Positions 1-6,253 of a stretch of DNA of 9,689 nucleotides are shown piece by piece. The position numbers and the translations under genes were made by a program. Position 1 is the stretch's first letter. Each line of letters begins with the position of its first letter. This stretch comes from Deltaproteobacteria bacterium (GTDB taxonomy: Bacteria; Desulfobacterota; Syntrophia; Syntrophales; Smithellaceae), in contig JAGVUJ010000335.1 of NCBI GenBank assembly GCA_019136325.1, forward strand, positions 1-9,689, in the 5' to 3' direction. The notes beneath the pieces were generated by a model. It was given only the letters and a program-made list of their open reading frames with translations. It had not been told where the DNA came from and did no database searches.

Positions 1-502
1 AAATTGATACGACAAAAGGAATTTCCCTCTTTTTCTGAAGGCTCGCGATTACGCCCTGCACTCCACCGACAATTGATATCGGGATCAGAAAAATTGGATT
101 TCCTAAGACGAGCGTCGCAGCGATCAATAATTTCACATCTGCGCCACCCAGGATACCAAATTCCCACAATATCCAAAATCCGAGAATGAGGGCACAAATC
201 AAGGCTGCTTCAGGTTGGAAAATTGCAGAAAACGCGGCTAAGGTCAAACCGAAGGCCAGACGTTTCTCTCTTGGGTTGAAATCTGCAACATGGGTCAAAG
301 CGATGGTCAGTAACACGGGAGCCCACAATCCAACAAACAACGCATATACGCCGGCACCAACCAGTCCTCCGACGGTTAATGGCATCGGAACTTCACGGTC
401 ACGCAGATCATAAACCGTGCAAACCAGAAAAAAGGCTAATAAGGCGATGCTGACGATCAGTTGATGCTCCTTCTTCTTCAAGTACGAAATGATTACTTGC
501 AT
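1..502 (-). CDS. A24-family prepilin peptidase (type IV leader peptidase-like), 3' end outside window
   Basis: Translating the minus strand from ATG at 502 gives 167 residues that stay open to the window edge. The product is a multi-pass membrane protein with hydrophobic stretches near residues 15-31, 44-70, 84-95, 99-112 and 123-148. The two aspartates expected of A24 aspartic prepilin peptidases are visible: D32 in 'YDLRDREVP', typical of the first catalytic Asp followed by a proline, and D122 in 'LGGADVKLL', the GxGD-like site. The third motif position is Ala rather than Gly. Family members cleave the leader of type IV pilin-like prepilins at the inner face of the membrane. An in-frame stop (506-508) lies two codons before this ATG, so translation cannot start further upstream. 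No clear Shine-Dalgarno is seen; a hairpin (511-542) sits there instead. It has no pilin genes beside it in the visible part. Family call confident; substrate unknown. Confidence 0.85.
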   Translation of the reverse strand, partial: MQVIISYLKKKEHQLIVSIALLAFFLVCTVYDLRDREVPMPLTVGGLVGAGVYALFVGLWAPVLLTIALTHVADFNPREKRLAFGLTLAAFSAIFQPEAALICALILGFWILWEFGILGGADVKLLIAATLVLGNPIFLIPISIVGGVQGVIASLQKKREIPFVVSI

Positions 503-510
503 AAATTAAA

Positions 511-542
511 GCCGGACAGATTCCCAGAAGGTTTTGTCCGGC
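511..542 (-). promoter_or_regulatory. Leader hairpin just before the prepilin peptidase start codon
   Basis: GCCGGACA (511-518) and TGTCCGGC (535-542) are perfect 8-base inverted arms around a 16-base loop. Two further pairs (one G-U) can extend the stem inward. On the minus strand the stem is followed by CTTTAATTT and then ATG at 502. That is partly terminator-like, but so close to the start codon that it could act as an attenuator, a translational control element or a protein-binding operator. The type of control is not resolvable from sequence. Confidence 0.4.
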
Positions 543-572
543 CAACGATTTAAAAAGAATTGTCTATATCTA

Positions 573-600
573 ATTATATTGACGAAAAGGCGTTATCCAA
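573..600 (-). promoter_or_regulatory. Candidate sigma-70 promoter for the prepilin peptidase
   Basis: Read on the minus strand, TTGGAT (600-595), a 16-base spacer and a perfect TATAAT (578-573) precede the peptidase gene. The expected start site near 566 would give a leader of about 64 nt that contains the 511-542 hairpin. The -10 is a consensus match; the -35 matches only at TTG. Inferred from sequence alone. Confidence 0.4.
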
Positions 601-849
601 GGGGGACACTGATTATTGAGAAAGAATTCAAAATTAACTCGTCCTCAGTAAAATGAAAAATGGATATCAATATCGTTAACAGCCTTCATAATTTCATTGT
701 CAGGAAAATGCGACTTCTTACACATCTTGTTATCTATCGCATCTCCCCGGTTTGCTCAAATATCATAGCTAAAAGAAACACGCACAAGATTAGAGGAATG
801 GAATTTCATAATACAATTTCTAAATAATAGGTTAGTCTAGGCATTTTTG

Positions 850-888
850 TTGAGAACCCCAACATTTTTCGTTTTTAAAGATATTAAT
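850..888 (+). promoter_or_regulatory. Weak candidate promoter region for sigma gene 1
   Basis: TTGAGA (850-855) is followed 17-18 bases later by TTTTAA/TTTAAA (873-879). A second -10-like box, TATTAAT (882-888), lies just downstream. Either would give a short leader carrying the AAGGAG site at 915-920. No clear ECF-type GAAC...GTC promoter was found at proper spacing, so autoregulation is not supported by the sequence. Confidence 0.25.
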
Positions 889-925
889 AGTGAGGGCGCT
901 CGACTTCAGAATTCAAGGAGCATTT

Positions 926-1483
926 ATGGATGAAGCACAAGCTATCACCCAACTCAAAGCGGGAGATATCTCTGGATTGCAAATGTTGGTGGAAACATAC
1001 CAAATCGAAGCCATCCAAGCAGCATGTCTCATTACTGGAGACCGCGCTACGGCAGAGGATGTTGTTCAAGATGCTTTTCTTCGAGCCTTTGATAAGATTC
1101 AAGGTTTTGACGAGACGCGCCCATTCCGTCCCTGGTTCGTTCGTATGGTGGTCAACGATTCGATAAAAGCCGCAATCCGGCAAAGCCGACAAATATCATT
1201 GAAAGACGATGGAGAAGCGGATTACAAGACTGTGCTGCAAAAATTGACCGAGTATATTAGAGAACCTGAGGATGCTTTCGAGCAAAAGGAGCTGGTAACA
1301 GAGATGCGACAGGCAATTGCCCGACTTTCACCATCCCAGAGAGCAGCAGTAGTTTTACACTATTTTTTGAATATGAGCACAGCAGAATCAGCAGGCCAGC
1401 TGAACTGTGCACCAGGAACGCTCCGTTGGCATTTGAGCGTGGCTCGTGCAAGGCTGCGGTCTCTGCTTGCCTCGTTGAAATGA
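926..1483 (+). CDS. ECF-family RNA polymerase sigma factor (cassette 1)
   Basis: A 185-residue sigma-70 family protein with only regions 2 and 4, the ECF (group 4) layout. Region 2 spans about residues 17-88 and includes 'ATAEDVVQDAFLRAF' (-10 binding and core-binding helix) and 'RPFRPWFVRMVVNDSIKAAIR'. Region 4 spans about 126-180, with 'AIARLSPSQRAAVVLHYFLN' and a helix-turn-helix containing 'GTLRWHLSVARARLR'; many relatives have 'GTVKSRL' here, so the -35 recognition helix is distinct. ATG at 926 was chosen because AAGGAG (915-920) lies 5 bases before it. A longer in-frame form from GTG at 890 lacks such a site. The gene ends 18 bases before its partner membrane gene, so it is probably co-transcribed with it and held inactive by it. 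Function as a sigma factor is confident; its regulon is unknown. Confidence 0.93.
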   Translation: MDEAQAITQLKAGDISGLQMLVETYQIEAIQAACLITGDRATAEDVVQDAFLRAFDKIQGFDETRPFRPWFVRMVVNDSIKAAIRQSRQISLKDDGEADYKTVLQKLTEYIREPEDAFEQKELVTEMRQAIARLSPSQRAAVVLHYFLNMSTAESAGQLNCAPGTLRWHLSVARARLRSLLASLK

Positions 1484-1501
1484 ATTGAAGGAGAAAATCA
1501 G

Positions 1502-2311
1502 ATGAAAAAAGAAAACCAAACTCATTGGATTCTACAAGAGATCGCTGAAGAACGATCTCCAGGAAATACCATTAACCTGTGGCCTCAGATCAAGTCGCGT
1601 CACGTTTTAGGGGCGAAAGAACGCCATATAGTAACTCAAACTAAAAACTTGAAAGGAGGGTTTTCCATGAAGAAATCCTTACTTCACGCAGCTATAATGC
1701 TGTCACTAATAGCCATCGCAGCGACAGCGTTTATTCCTACTGTTCGGGCTCAGGTGATTGATTGGATTAGCGGACAGACCACTGTGTTCTCATTTATGAC
1801 TCCTCACAGTAAGGTGACCGTTGGATTGTTCAGTGACGGTTCCTGGGGTTTTGTCCCTCTCAGTCCGACCTATCTACCGATTGGGGATTGGGTAATGGTC
1901 CCCGATTCTTACAAAGATGAGGTTACGGGTCCTGATACGTTAAAGCTCATCTTCAACAAAGACAACAAATTTTTAATTCTGACCGAGCGAAAAGCGCTAA
2001 CGGGCGAAACTCTACCCGTGGGCGACTCAGTTAAAGTAAATGATCAACCCGCCGTTTTGTTTACTGGGTTGTCAGGAGAGATAGCTGCAAGTATTCCTTT
2101 GGCCAAGGATGGCGGAGTACAGCCTGAACCGAGTGGGCAAGTTAACATCAACCCGGTCCGGTATACCGACGGCGTTCGGTTGACTTGGCAGGTGGGAGAG
2201 ATCAGGCTGGAAATCCTCTCCAATCTCCCTTTGAGACAAGTAATGAAAATCGCTGCCTCTCTTCAATTGGTCGAAACTGAACCGGCACAAATGACAACTC
2301 CCGAACCGTAA
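1502..2311 (+). CDS. Membrane-anchored anti-sigma factor-like protein with DUF4367-like exported domain
   Basis: A 269-residue protein with three parts. Residues 1-58 form a cytoplasmic segment with 'NLWPQIKSRH', a pattern I associate with anti-sigma N-termini of Chloroflexota. One hydrophobic helix follows at about 60-80. The exported remainder ends in 'WQVGEIRLEILSNLPLRQVMKIAASLQ'-like sequence (about 231-257), which fits the end of DUF4367. The cytoplasmic part has no cysteine, so it is not a zinc-type anti-sigma domain. AAGGAG (1488-1493) sits 8 bases before ATG 1502. A second, stronger site, AAAGGAGGG (1652-1660), precedes an in-frame ATG at 1667 (Met56). Starting there gives 'MKKSLLHAAIMLSLIAIAA...VRAQ', a classic signal peptide without the sigma-binding part. 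Its position right after the ECF sigma gene suggests it controls that sigma factor. The role is inferred from architecture and context. Confidence 0.82.
   Translation: MKKENQTHWILQEIAEERSPGNTINLWPQIKSRHVLGAKERHIVTQTKNLKGGFSMKKSLLHAAIMLSLIAIAATAFIPTVRAQVIDWISGQTTVFSFMTPHSKVTVGLFSDGSWGFVPLSPTYLPIGDWVMVPDSYKDEVTGPDTLKLIFNKDNKFLILTERKALTGETLPVGDSVKVNDQPAVLFTGLSGEIAASIPLAKDGGVQPEPSGQVNINPVRYTDGVRLTWQVGEIRLEILSNLPLRQVMKIAASLQLVETEPAQMTTPEP
1652..1669 (+). promoter_or_regulatory. Strong internal ribosome-binding site and in-frame ATG within anti-sigma gene 1
   Basis: AAAGGAGGG (1652-1660) is followed by a 6-base spacer and ATG (1667-1669), in the reading frame of the 1502 gene. It is a better Shine-Dalgarno match than the one for the full-length start. 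The resulting 214-residue product would begin exactly at the hydrophobic segment and have a possible signal peptidase site at VRA-Q. Confidence 0.5.
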
Positions 2312-2345
2312 CACTCTTCGCTAAAGAGATCCTGATTCATGCCAG

Positions 2346-2384
2346 GCGGGGTTGCCGAGCCATTCTCGACAACCCCGCTTTGTT
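2346..2384 (+). terminator. Rho-independent terminator after cassette 1
   Basis: GCGGGGTTG (2346-2354) pairs with CAACCCCGC (2370-2378). After one mismatch the stem continues with CGAG (2356-2359) and CTCG (2365-2368) around a 5-base loop. TTTGTTGT follows the stem. It lies 34 bases after the stop codon of the anti-sigma gene, so it should end the cassette 1 transcript. Confidence 0.8.
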
Positions 2385-2674
2385 GTGAATCGAAATACGC
2401 AAGCACTACTAGATGTTTCCGTGGTAGTCATCTGTAATTGCAAAACCTTGGTCGTTCAGACAGTTGAAGAATTCCTAAGGATTGTTGAGAAATGTAACAG
2501 GTAGGAAACAATTGCATTGCAGTAGGTCGGAAGATTGCACGCACGACAGGCGATCATTATCCAAATCTCTGGTGAAGATGTGATCTTGAGTTTTATAAGT
2601 AACCAACCTAGAAAAGGGAATCGAAGTTCAGTGGCTGCTATTGATTGTGATTATGCGTGCCACTTGCTAGTCAA

Positions 2675-2971
2675 CTACATCAGCAAAGCAAGGCTAATTT
2701 TCAAGAAGATTACAGATGCCAACAAAATGGGTATTCCTGGCAGTCGGTGCAAACTTATTTTCTTTTCCCGAATCGCTGATACCAGACCAAAGCCCAACAC
2801 CACAATAAGATGAGTTGCTAGAAATGCAAAGATAAAGATATCACTGGGCCATATTAGACAAACGGTAATGGCACTGACAGCATCAGCCCCGCCCCACCAC
2901 TTCAACTCCCACGCAGCCCAAAAACCGATGATCGCTACAGAAGATGAATGTTGCGGACATCCGGCATCTAC
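2675..2971 (-). pseudogene. Decayed prepilin-peptidase (A24) fragment, C-terminal part only
   Basis: On the minus strand an open stretch of 98 codons runs from just after a TGA (2974-2972) to TAG (2677-2675). It encodes 'VAIIGFWAAWELKWWGGADAV' followed by hydrophobic helices and a basic loop, 'AIREKKISLHRLPGIPI'. The motif GFW-x2-WE-x4-GGAD is identical in residues and spacing to residues 108-122 of the peptidase at the left edge, so the two are paralogues. The N-terminal half with the first catalytic Asp is missing. The Lys that usually follows the second Asp (DVK) is Val here, and no ATG or GTG start with a ribosome-binding site exists; the only possible start is a TTG at 2905. I looked for the missing half in the other frames of 2972-3093 and did not find it. 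This looks like a truncated, non-functional copy. Confidence 0.65.
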
Positions 2972-3081
2972 TCAACGCACGAGTAGCTTATTATTCTATG
3001 ACATGGCCAGCATGCGCTTGCTGGTCCTCCACGATATAATTCAAGAAATGAGCCCTTGTTACTTTCGACTTCTATCCTCGA

Positions 3082-3093
3082 TATATTAATACA
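3082..3093 (+). promoter_or_regulatory. -10-like box placing the start site at the sigma 2 ATG (possible leaderless mRNA)
   Basis: TATATT (3082-3087) is followed by six bases and then the ATG at 3094. No Shine-Dalgarno is present upstream, and a -10 at this distance would start transcription at or near the A of the ATG. No good -35 match is visible at 16-18 bases spacing, so this remains tentative. Confidence 0.3.
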
Positions 3094-3633
3094 ATGATTC
3101 AAACATTACCCAATGACGATACCCTTGTAGAAAATGCCCGGCATGATCCAGATGCTTTTGCTGCTCTTTACCAGCGTTATTTAACACCGATCTATCGCTA
3201 TTTGCTCGTCCGCCTGGGTAATCCACAAGATGCTGAGGATATCACATCTAAAGTGTTCACCGAAGCGCTGGAAGGCATTGTCCATCAGCGCTATCGTGAA
3301 AATGGAAATTTTGCAGCCTGGCTATTTACCATTGCAAGGCGCAGGCTGATTGATTTGTATCGTCAGCGCCCCGCTGTCTTACTTGAAGAAGCTGCTCTCC
3401 TTGACCCGGATCCATTCGATCAGATTCAATTTTCTGATAACAAAACTCGTCTTAAAGAATTACTTTCACAGTTGGATGAAGATAAACAAGAACTGATGCG
3501 CCTGCGCTTTGCCGGTGGGCTAAGTTTCGCGGAAATTGCTGCTCTGGAAGGCAAGAGCGAAGCTGCAGTCAAGATGATGACCTACCGCACGATCCAATGG
3601 CTGCGTGAGAATTGGGAGGCAAAAAATGTCTGA
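3094..3633 (+). CDS. ECF-family RNA polymerase sigma factor (cassette 2)
   Basis: A 179-residue group 4 sigma factor. Region 2 is at about residues 21-92: 'AFAALYQRYLTPIYRYLLVRL', then 'PQDAEDITSKVFTEALE' and 'NFAAWLFTIARRRLIDLYRQ'. Region 4 is at about 117-172: 'LLSQLDEDKQELMRLRFAGG', then 'LSFAEIAALEGKSEAAVKMMTYRTIQWLR'. ATG at 3094 is the only start codon in frame after the upstream stop at 3049-3051, yet it has no ribosome-binding site. Translation may therefore be leaderless. Its last 8 bases overlap the start of the next gene, a sign of translational coupling with its presumed anti-sigma partner. The product is expected to direct RNA polymerase to stress or envelope genes once released. 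Target promoters are unknown. Confidence 0.93.
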   Translation: MIQTLPNDDTLVENARHDPDAFAALYQRYLTPIYRYLLVRLGNPQDAEDITSKVFTEALEGIVHQRYRENGNFAAWLFTIARRRLIDLYRQRPAVLLEEAALLDPDPFDQIQFSDNKTRLKELLSQLDEDKQELMRLRFAGGLSFAEIAALEGKSEAAVKMMTYRTIQWLRENWEAKNV

Positions 3634-5734
3634 CATGGACTTGACACTTCCACAGGAACTGGACACTGCGATTACCGAGTATTATGCCACTCTCGAACCA
3701 TCGTCCTCTTTTGCAGCCCGCCTTGAACAAGAATTGCGCCAGCGCCAGGGCGTATTGCTTCAACACAAAGCCAACTCCCGATTCCATTTTTCGTGGAGTG
3801 GTAGGAGAGAAATCATGCAAACTTTACGAGCTCGCCCCATCCTTGCAGTAATCGTGGTGCTCCTTGCCTTATCCTTGCTAACTGGAGTGGCGTATGCGCT
3901 TGGCAGGTTGACCGGATTTATCCCCGGCTTTGGTTTTACCTCAGATATCCAATCGGTTTACCTTCTGTCAGAACCGGTTGAAGCTATCAGCGGGGATGTA
4001 ACGCTGAGTGTAGATCAGGCGGTAAGTGATGAGAGTAAGTTATGGGTAAACCTGACAGTAACGGGGTTACCTGAAGAACAGGATTTTTCTCAGGCTTTTG
4101 TTTACCTGTCAAACGGTGAAAAAATACCCTTCCAAATGAGCAGCAGCATGATTTCTGATCCTGATGGTGCAAACTTGACGTACATCTTTCCATCGTTGCC
4201 TTCCGCTACAAGTGATTTGATTTTATACATTGAAAACCTGGGTGGTCAGAATTTTAGTGTGCCCATGCAATTGCGCCTGGCAAAACCAGGTGAAATTCTT
4301 CCTTCTGAGCCGGAACAATCAGAGCAATTGAGAAGCGAAACCCAGGATGGGGTTACCATGGTTCTGGATCATATTGCCCCGGCCAGCGATAAGACCGTAT
4401 TTCAAATTTCTCTACATTTTGATCAACCAGGCATGTCCCTCAACAATGATTGGAATGTCTTCCTGACAGATCATAATGGCGCAATATATCCGGCCATCGA
4501 CATCACTCCCGATACGATGGATGGAAATGCCAAGATATTCCAAACCTCACCCTTCTCCGGTAATGAGCAACTAACGGTTTCATTGAATGTTTTTCCCAAC
4601 GCGAAGGAATTGCCTGTGTCAATTGACTTCTCGATGGATGATGCCAATGGATTTCTGTTCGACCCCGGGTCAGATCCTGCGGTTGGACAAATCTGGACAC
4701 TGGACGATGTGATCCAAATTGGTGGTTTCACGCTGCGGGCTACCAGGGCGAGTCTCGTATCAACCACGGAGCTGCTGTTTGAATTTGAGACAGCCGAAAA
4801 CCTGACGGGTGTCATGTTGTACACTCCAGATCCCTTGGTGCGCGGCGCTGGTGGTGGTATCCCACTGGCAAACGGGGGAGTTTCCTCTGGAATGAGATTT
4901 GAGAAAATCCCATCACAGCCGTTTGAAGTGCGGGTGACGCGTGTCTACTATTCGGCTCACGGTTCTTGGGAGATCAAATGGCAGCCCTCAGCTGCGCCCC
5001 AGGGGGCAGCAGTGCAGCCTACTGTAACATCGGCCCCAACCCAACCACCCTATGCCACCCCAACCCTGGCTTCAACCAATCCGGTTTTGCTCGAAGTCCA
5101 GAGGCTGGCCCAGCAGTTCGATGCACCTTTCCAGGAAGGCCCGGCATGGATTCATGTGGTGACGGAGAGAACATCGAATCCTCGTTCTGGTCAAACGTAT
5201 CCCCTGCCTTATTTAATCAGCGAACAATGGATCGAGACGGATGCCAACGGCTACGTTATCCGCAGCGTTTGGATGGATAAGGATGCAAATGGAAATACAA
5301 TCCAGTTAACAGCAACGATCGGCGATTATTCGGTCAACTTCACGACCGGTGATGCGGGTTTCAATAATGGTCAGCCTTACCGTTTTTCTGCTGACATACT
5401 TACACGTGACCTGGAGCGTGCAGAACAATATGGTGGCTCCGTTACACGCGAGGAAATAACCTGTGACGATGGCCAAGCCTGCATTGTCATCACATCGGTA
5501 GAATCCTTTTCACAGCCCACCCTGCTTGCAGGCGAAGCGCAAGCATTTGTCGGATCTGGCAATAAGGTATGGATAGACCTGGCTACAGGCCAACAAATCC
5601 AATTCCAGGCATTCTGGCGGTTGGAGGATGGAACGAACAGAGTAGAATCCACCGAACGCTATTTGCTTATAGAAAAAGTTACTTTCCCACCACAGGAAAT
5701 CTTAGATGTCGTGGCCAAAGTGATAGTACCTTGA
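3626..5734 (+). CDS. Single-pass membrane anti-sigma-like protein with large multi-module ectodomain
   Basis: A 702-residue protein from ATG 3626, chosen because GGGAGG (3614-3619) lies 6 bases before it; an in-frame GTG at 3605 lacks such a site. Residues 1-69 form a cytoplasmic segment without cysteines that contains 'FAARLEQELRQRQ'. A single helix follows at about 70-93. The exported part has three regions that each open with a similar beta-strand signature: 'GDVTLSVDQA' (about 123-132), 'DGVTMVLDHI' (about 241-250) and 'GGFTLRATRA' (about 366-375), suggesting repeated beta-sandwich modules similar to DUF4179-type ectodomains. A Pro/Thr-rich linker (about 456-486) leads to a further C-terminal domain (487-702), where 'CDDGQAC' (613-619) could form a disulfide. 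The overlap with sigma gene 2 suggests an anti-sigma/sensor role. This is inferred; the C-terminal domain's family is not recognised with certainty and could be LolA/RseB-like. Confidence 0.8.
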   Translation: MSDMDLTLPQELDTAITEYYATLEPSSSFAARLEQELRQRQGVLLQHKANSRFHFSWSGRREIMQTLRARPILAVIVVLLALSLLTGVAYALGRLTGFIPGFGFTSDIQSVYLLSEPVEAISGDVTLSVDQAVSDESKLWVNLTVTGLPEEQDFSQAFVYLSNGEKIPFQMSSSMISDPDGANLTYIFPSLPSATSDLILYIENLGGQNFSVPMQLRLAKPGEILPSEPEQSEQLRSETQDGVTMVLDHIAPASDKTVFQISLHFDQPGMSLNNDWNVFLTDHNGAIYPAIDITPDTMDGNAKIFQTSPFSGNEQLTVSLNVFPNAKELPVSIDFSMDDANGFLFDPGSDPAVGQIWTLDDVIQIGGFTLRATRASLVSTTELLFEFETAENLTGVMLYTPDPLVRGAGGGIPLANGGVSSGMRFEKIPSQPFEVRVTRVYYSAHGSWEIKWQPSAAPQGAAVQPTVTSAPTQPPYATPTLASTNPVLLEVQRLAQQFDAPFQEGPAWIHVVTERTSNPRSGQTYPLPYLISEQWIETDANGYVIRSVWMDKDANGNTIQLTATIGDYSVNFTTGDAGFNNGQPYRFSADILTRDLERAEQYGGSVTREEITCDDGQACIVITSVESFSQPTLLAGEAQAFVGSGNKVWIDLATGQQIQFQAFWRLEDGTNRVESTERYLLIEKVTFPPQEILDVVAKVIVP

Positions 5735-6253
5735 AACCTTGTTGTCCTCAAGCAAGTTTCACCTTCAAGAGTTGAAAGACCCCTTGTTCTTCGCTCACAG
5801 CCAATTTTATAAAAGCCCAAGGCGGTTGATGGTCTTTTTGAAGGTGATAAGGTTGTCCGTATTAATCTACTAACAGGCTGAACGAAAGCTGCGCCAGGTA
5901 CTCAAGGTAAACAATTCAACCTTTCCTGATCTAAAGCGGAATCCTCTCAAGCACCAATCATTTGGTGTGTCTTTCTGTCATATGTAGATTGGACCTCCTG
6001 TTGTTACATCAAAATGGGCGATTAAACCAGAGTCACCTCCTCAACTTCCGTTCTGGCCAACAACAAGTAACCCGGCTGAGGGTCGAGATGTCCAATTTTG
6101 TTATCTTTTCAGGTTTTAAGGCGCTGGAGGTAAGGTCATCTAAGACCAATCTTTACACTCGCGGCATGAATTGTCACATTTCTCTCCCTTCCAGCGACTT
6201 ACTTAATGTAGCTACAATACAATCAAATGGATCGATCCTGAAAAGGAACATCA
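5735..6253. other. Intergenic region between cassettes 2 and 3
   Basis: This gap holds the inverted repeat at 5760-5846, a weak stem over the stop codon of the preceding gene (TGAAAC 5732-5737 with GTTTCA 5756-5761), and a possible -10, TACAAT (6213-6218), overlapped by the 10-base palindrome TGTAGCTACA (6207-6216). I found no strong intrinsic terminator and no coding sequence. Neither strand gave a second peptidase fragment like the one in the gap between cassettes 1 and 2. Confidence 0.5.
5760..5846. repeat. 87-base imperfect inverted repeat
   Basis: CACCTTCAA (5760-5768) and AAAGACC (5775-5781) on the left pair with GGTCTTT (5831-5837) and TTGAAGGTG (5838-5846) on the right. This makes 16 paired bases with a 6-base left bulge. 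CCTTG (5782-5786) and CAAGG (5818-5822) extend it inward. No T-run follows the 3' arm, so it is not a standard terminator. It could be a small palindromic mobile relic or a structured 3' UTR. Confidence 0.45.

Larger units (their letters stand above)
503..925. other. Divergent intergenic region between peptidase and first sigma gene
   Basis: This AT-rich gap separates a minus-strand and a plus-strand gene, so it should hold both promoters. It contains the minus-strand promoter and leader hairpin noted separately, and weak plus-strand promoter-like hexamers near 850-888. The stretch of about 600-840 shows no coding signal, RNA gene or repeat that I can recognise. Confidence 0.6.
2312..3093. 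other. Intergenic region between cassettes 1 and 2
   Basis: Beyond the terminator (2346-2384) and the decayed minus-strand peptidase fragment (2675-2971), I see nothing coding in 2385-2674. The translated minus strand downstream of the fragment soon meets stops and shows no recognisable family. The last 120 bases should hold the promoter of sigma gene 2. Confidence 0.6.

Noticed and set aside
1..413. Two plus-strand open frames at the left edge
   Set aside because: They are antisense to the prepilin peptidase, whose translation carries clear catalytic motifs.
847..876. TGTTG/CAACA hairpin followed by T-runs as a terminator
   Set aside because: Only a 5-base stem with two G-C pairs, and it lies where the sigma 1 promoter should be, with no upstream plus-strand gene to end.
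890..925. GTG start extending sigma 1 by 12 residues, directly after TATTAAT
   Set aside because: The ATG at 926 has AAGGAG at the ideal distance, and the added residues are not part of the ECF fold.
2535..2813. Plus-strand open frame of about 90 codons between cassettes 1 and 2
   Set aside because: No ribosome-binding site, no recognisable motif, and it runs antisense to the decayed peptidase fragment.
4966..5280. Alternative-frame open reading within the cassette 2 sensor gene
   Set aside because: Low-complexity, without start signals; the main frame codes a coherent protein throughout.
6207..6216. TGTAGCTACA perfect palindrome as an operator of sigma gene 3
   Set aside because: Ten-base palindromes occur by chance at this length; the overlap with a -10-like TACAAT is suggestive but has no second copy in the window.
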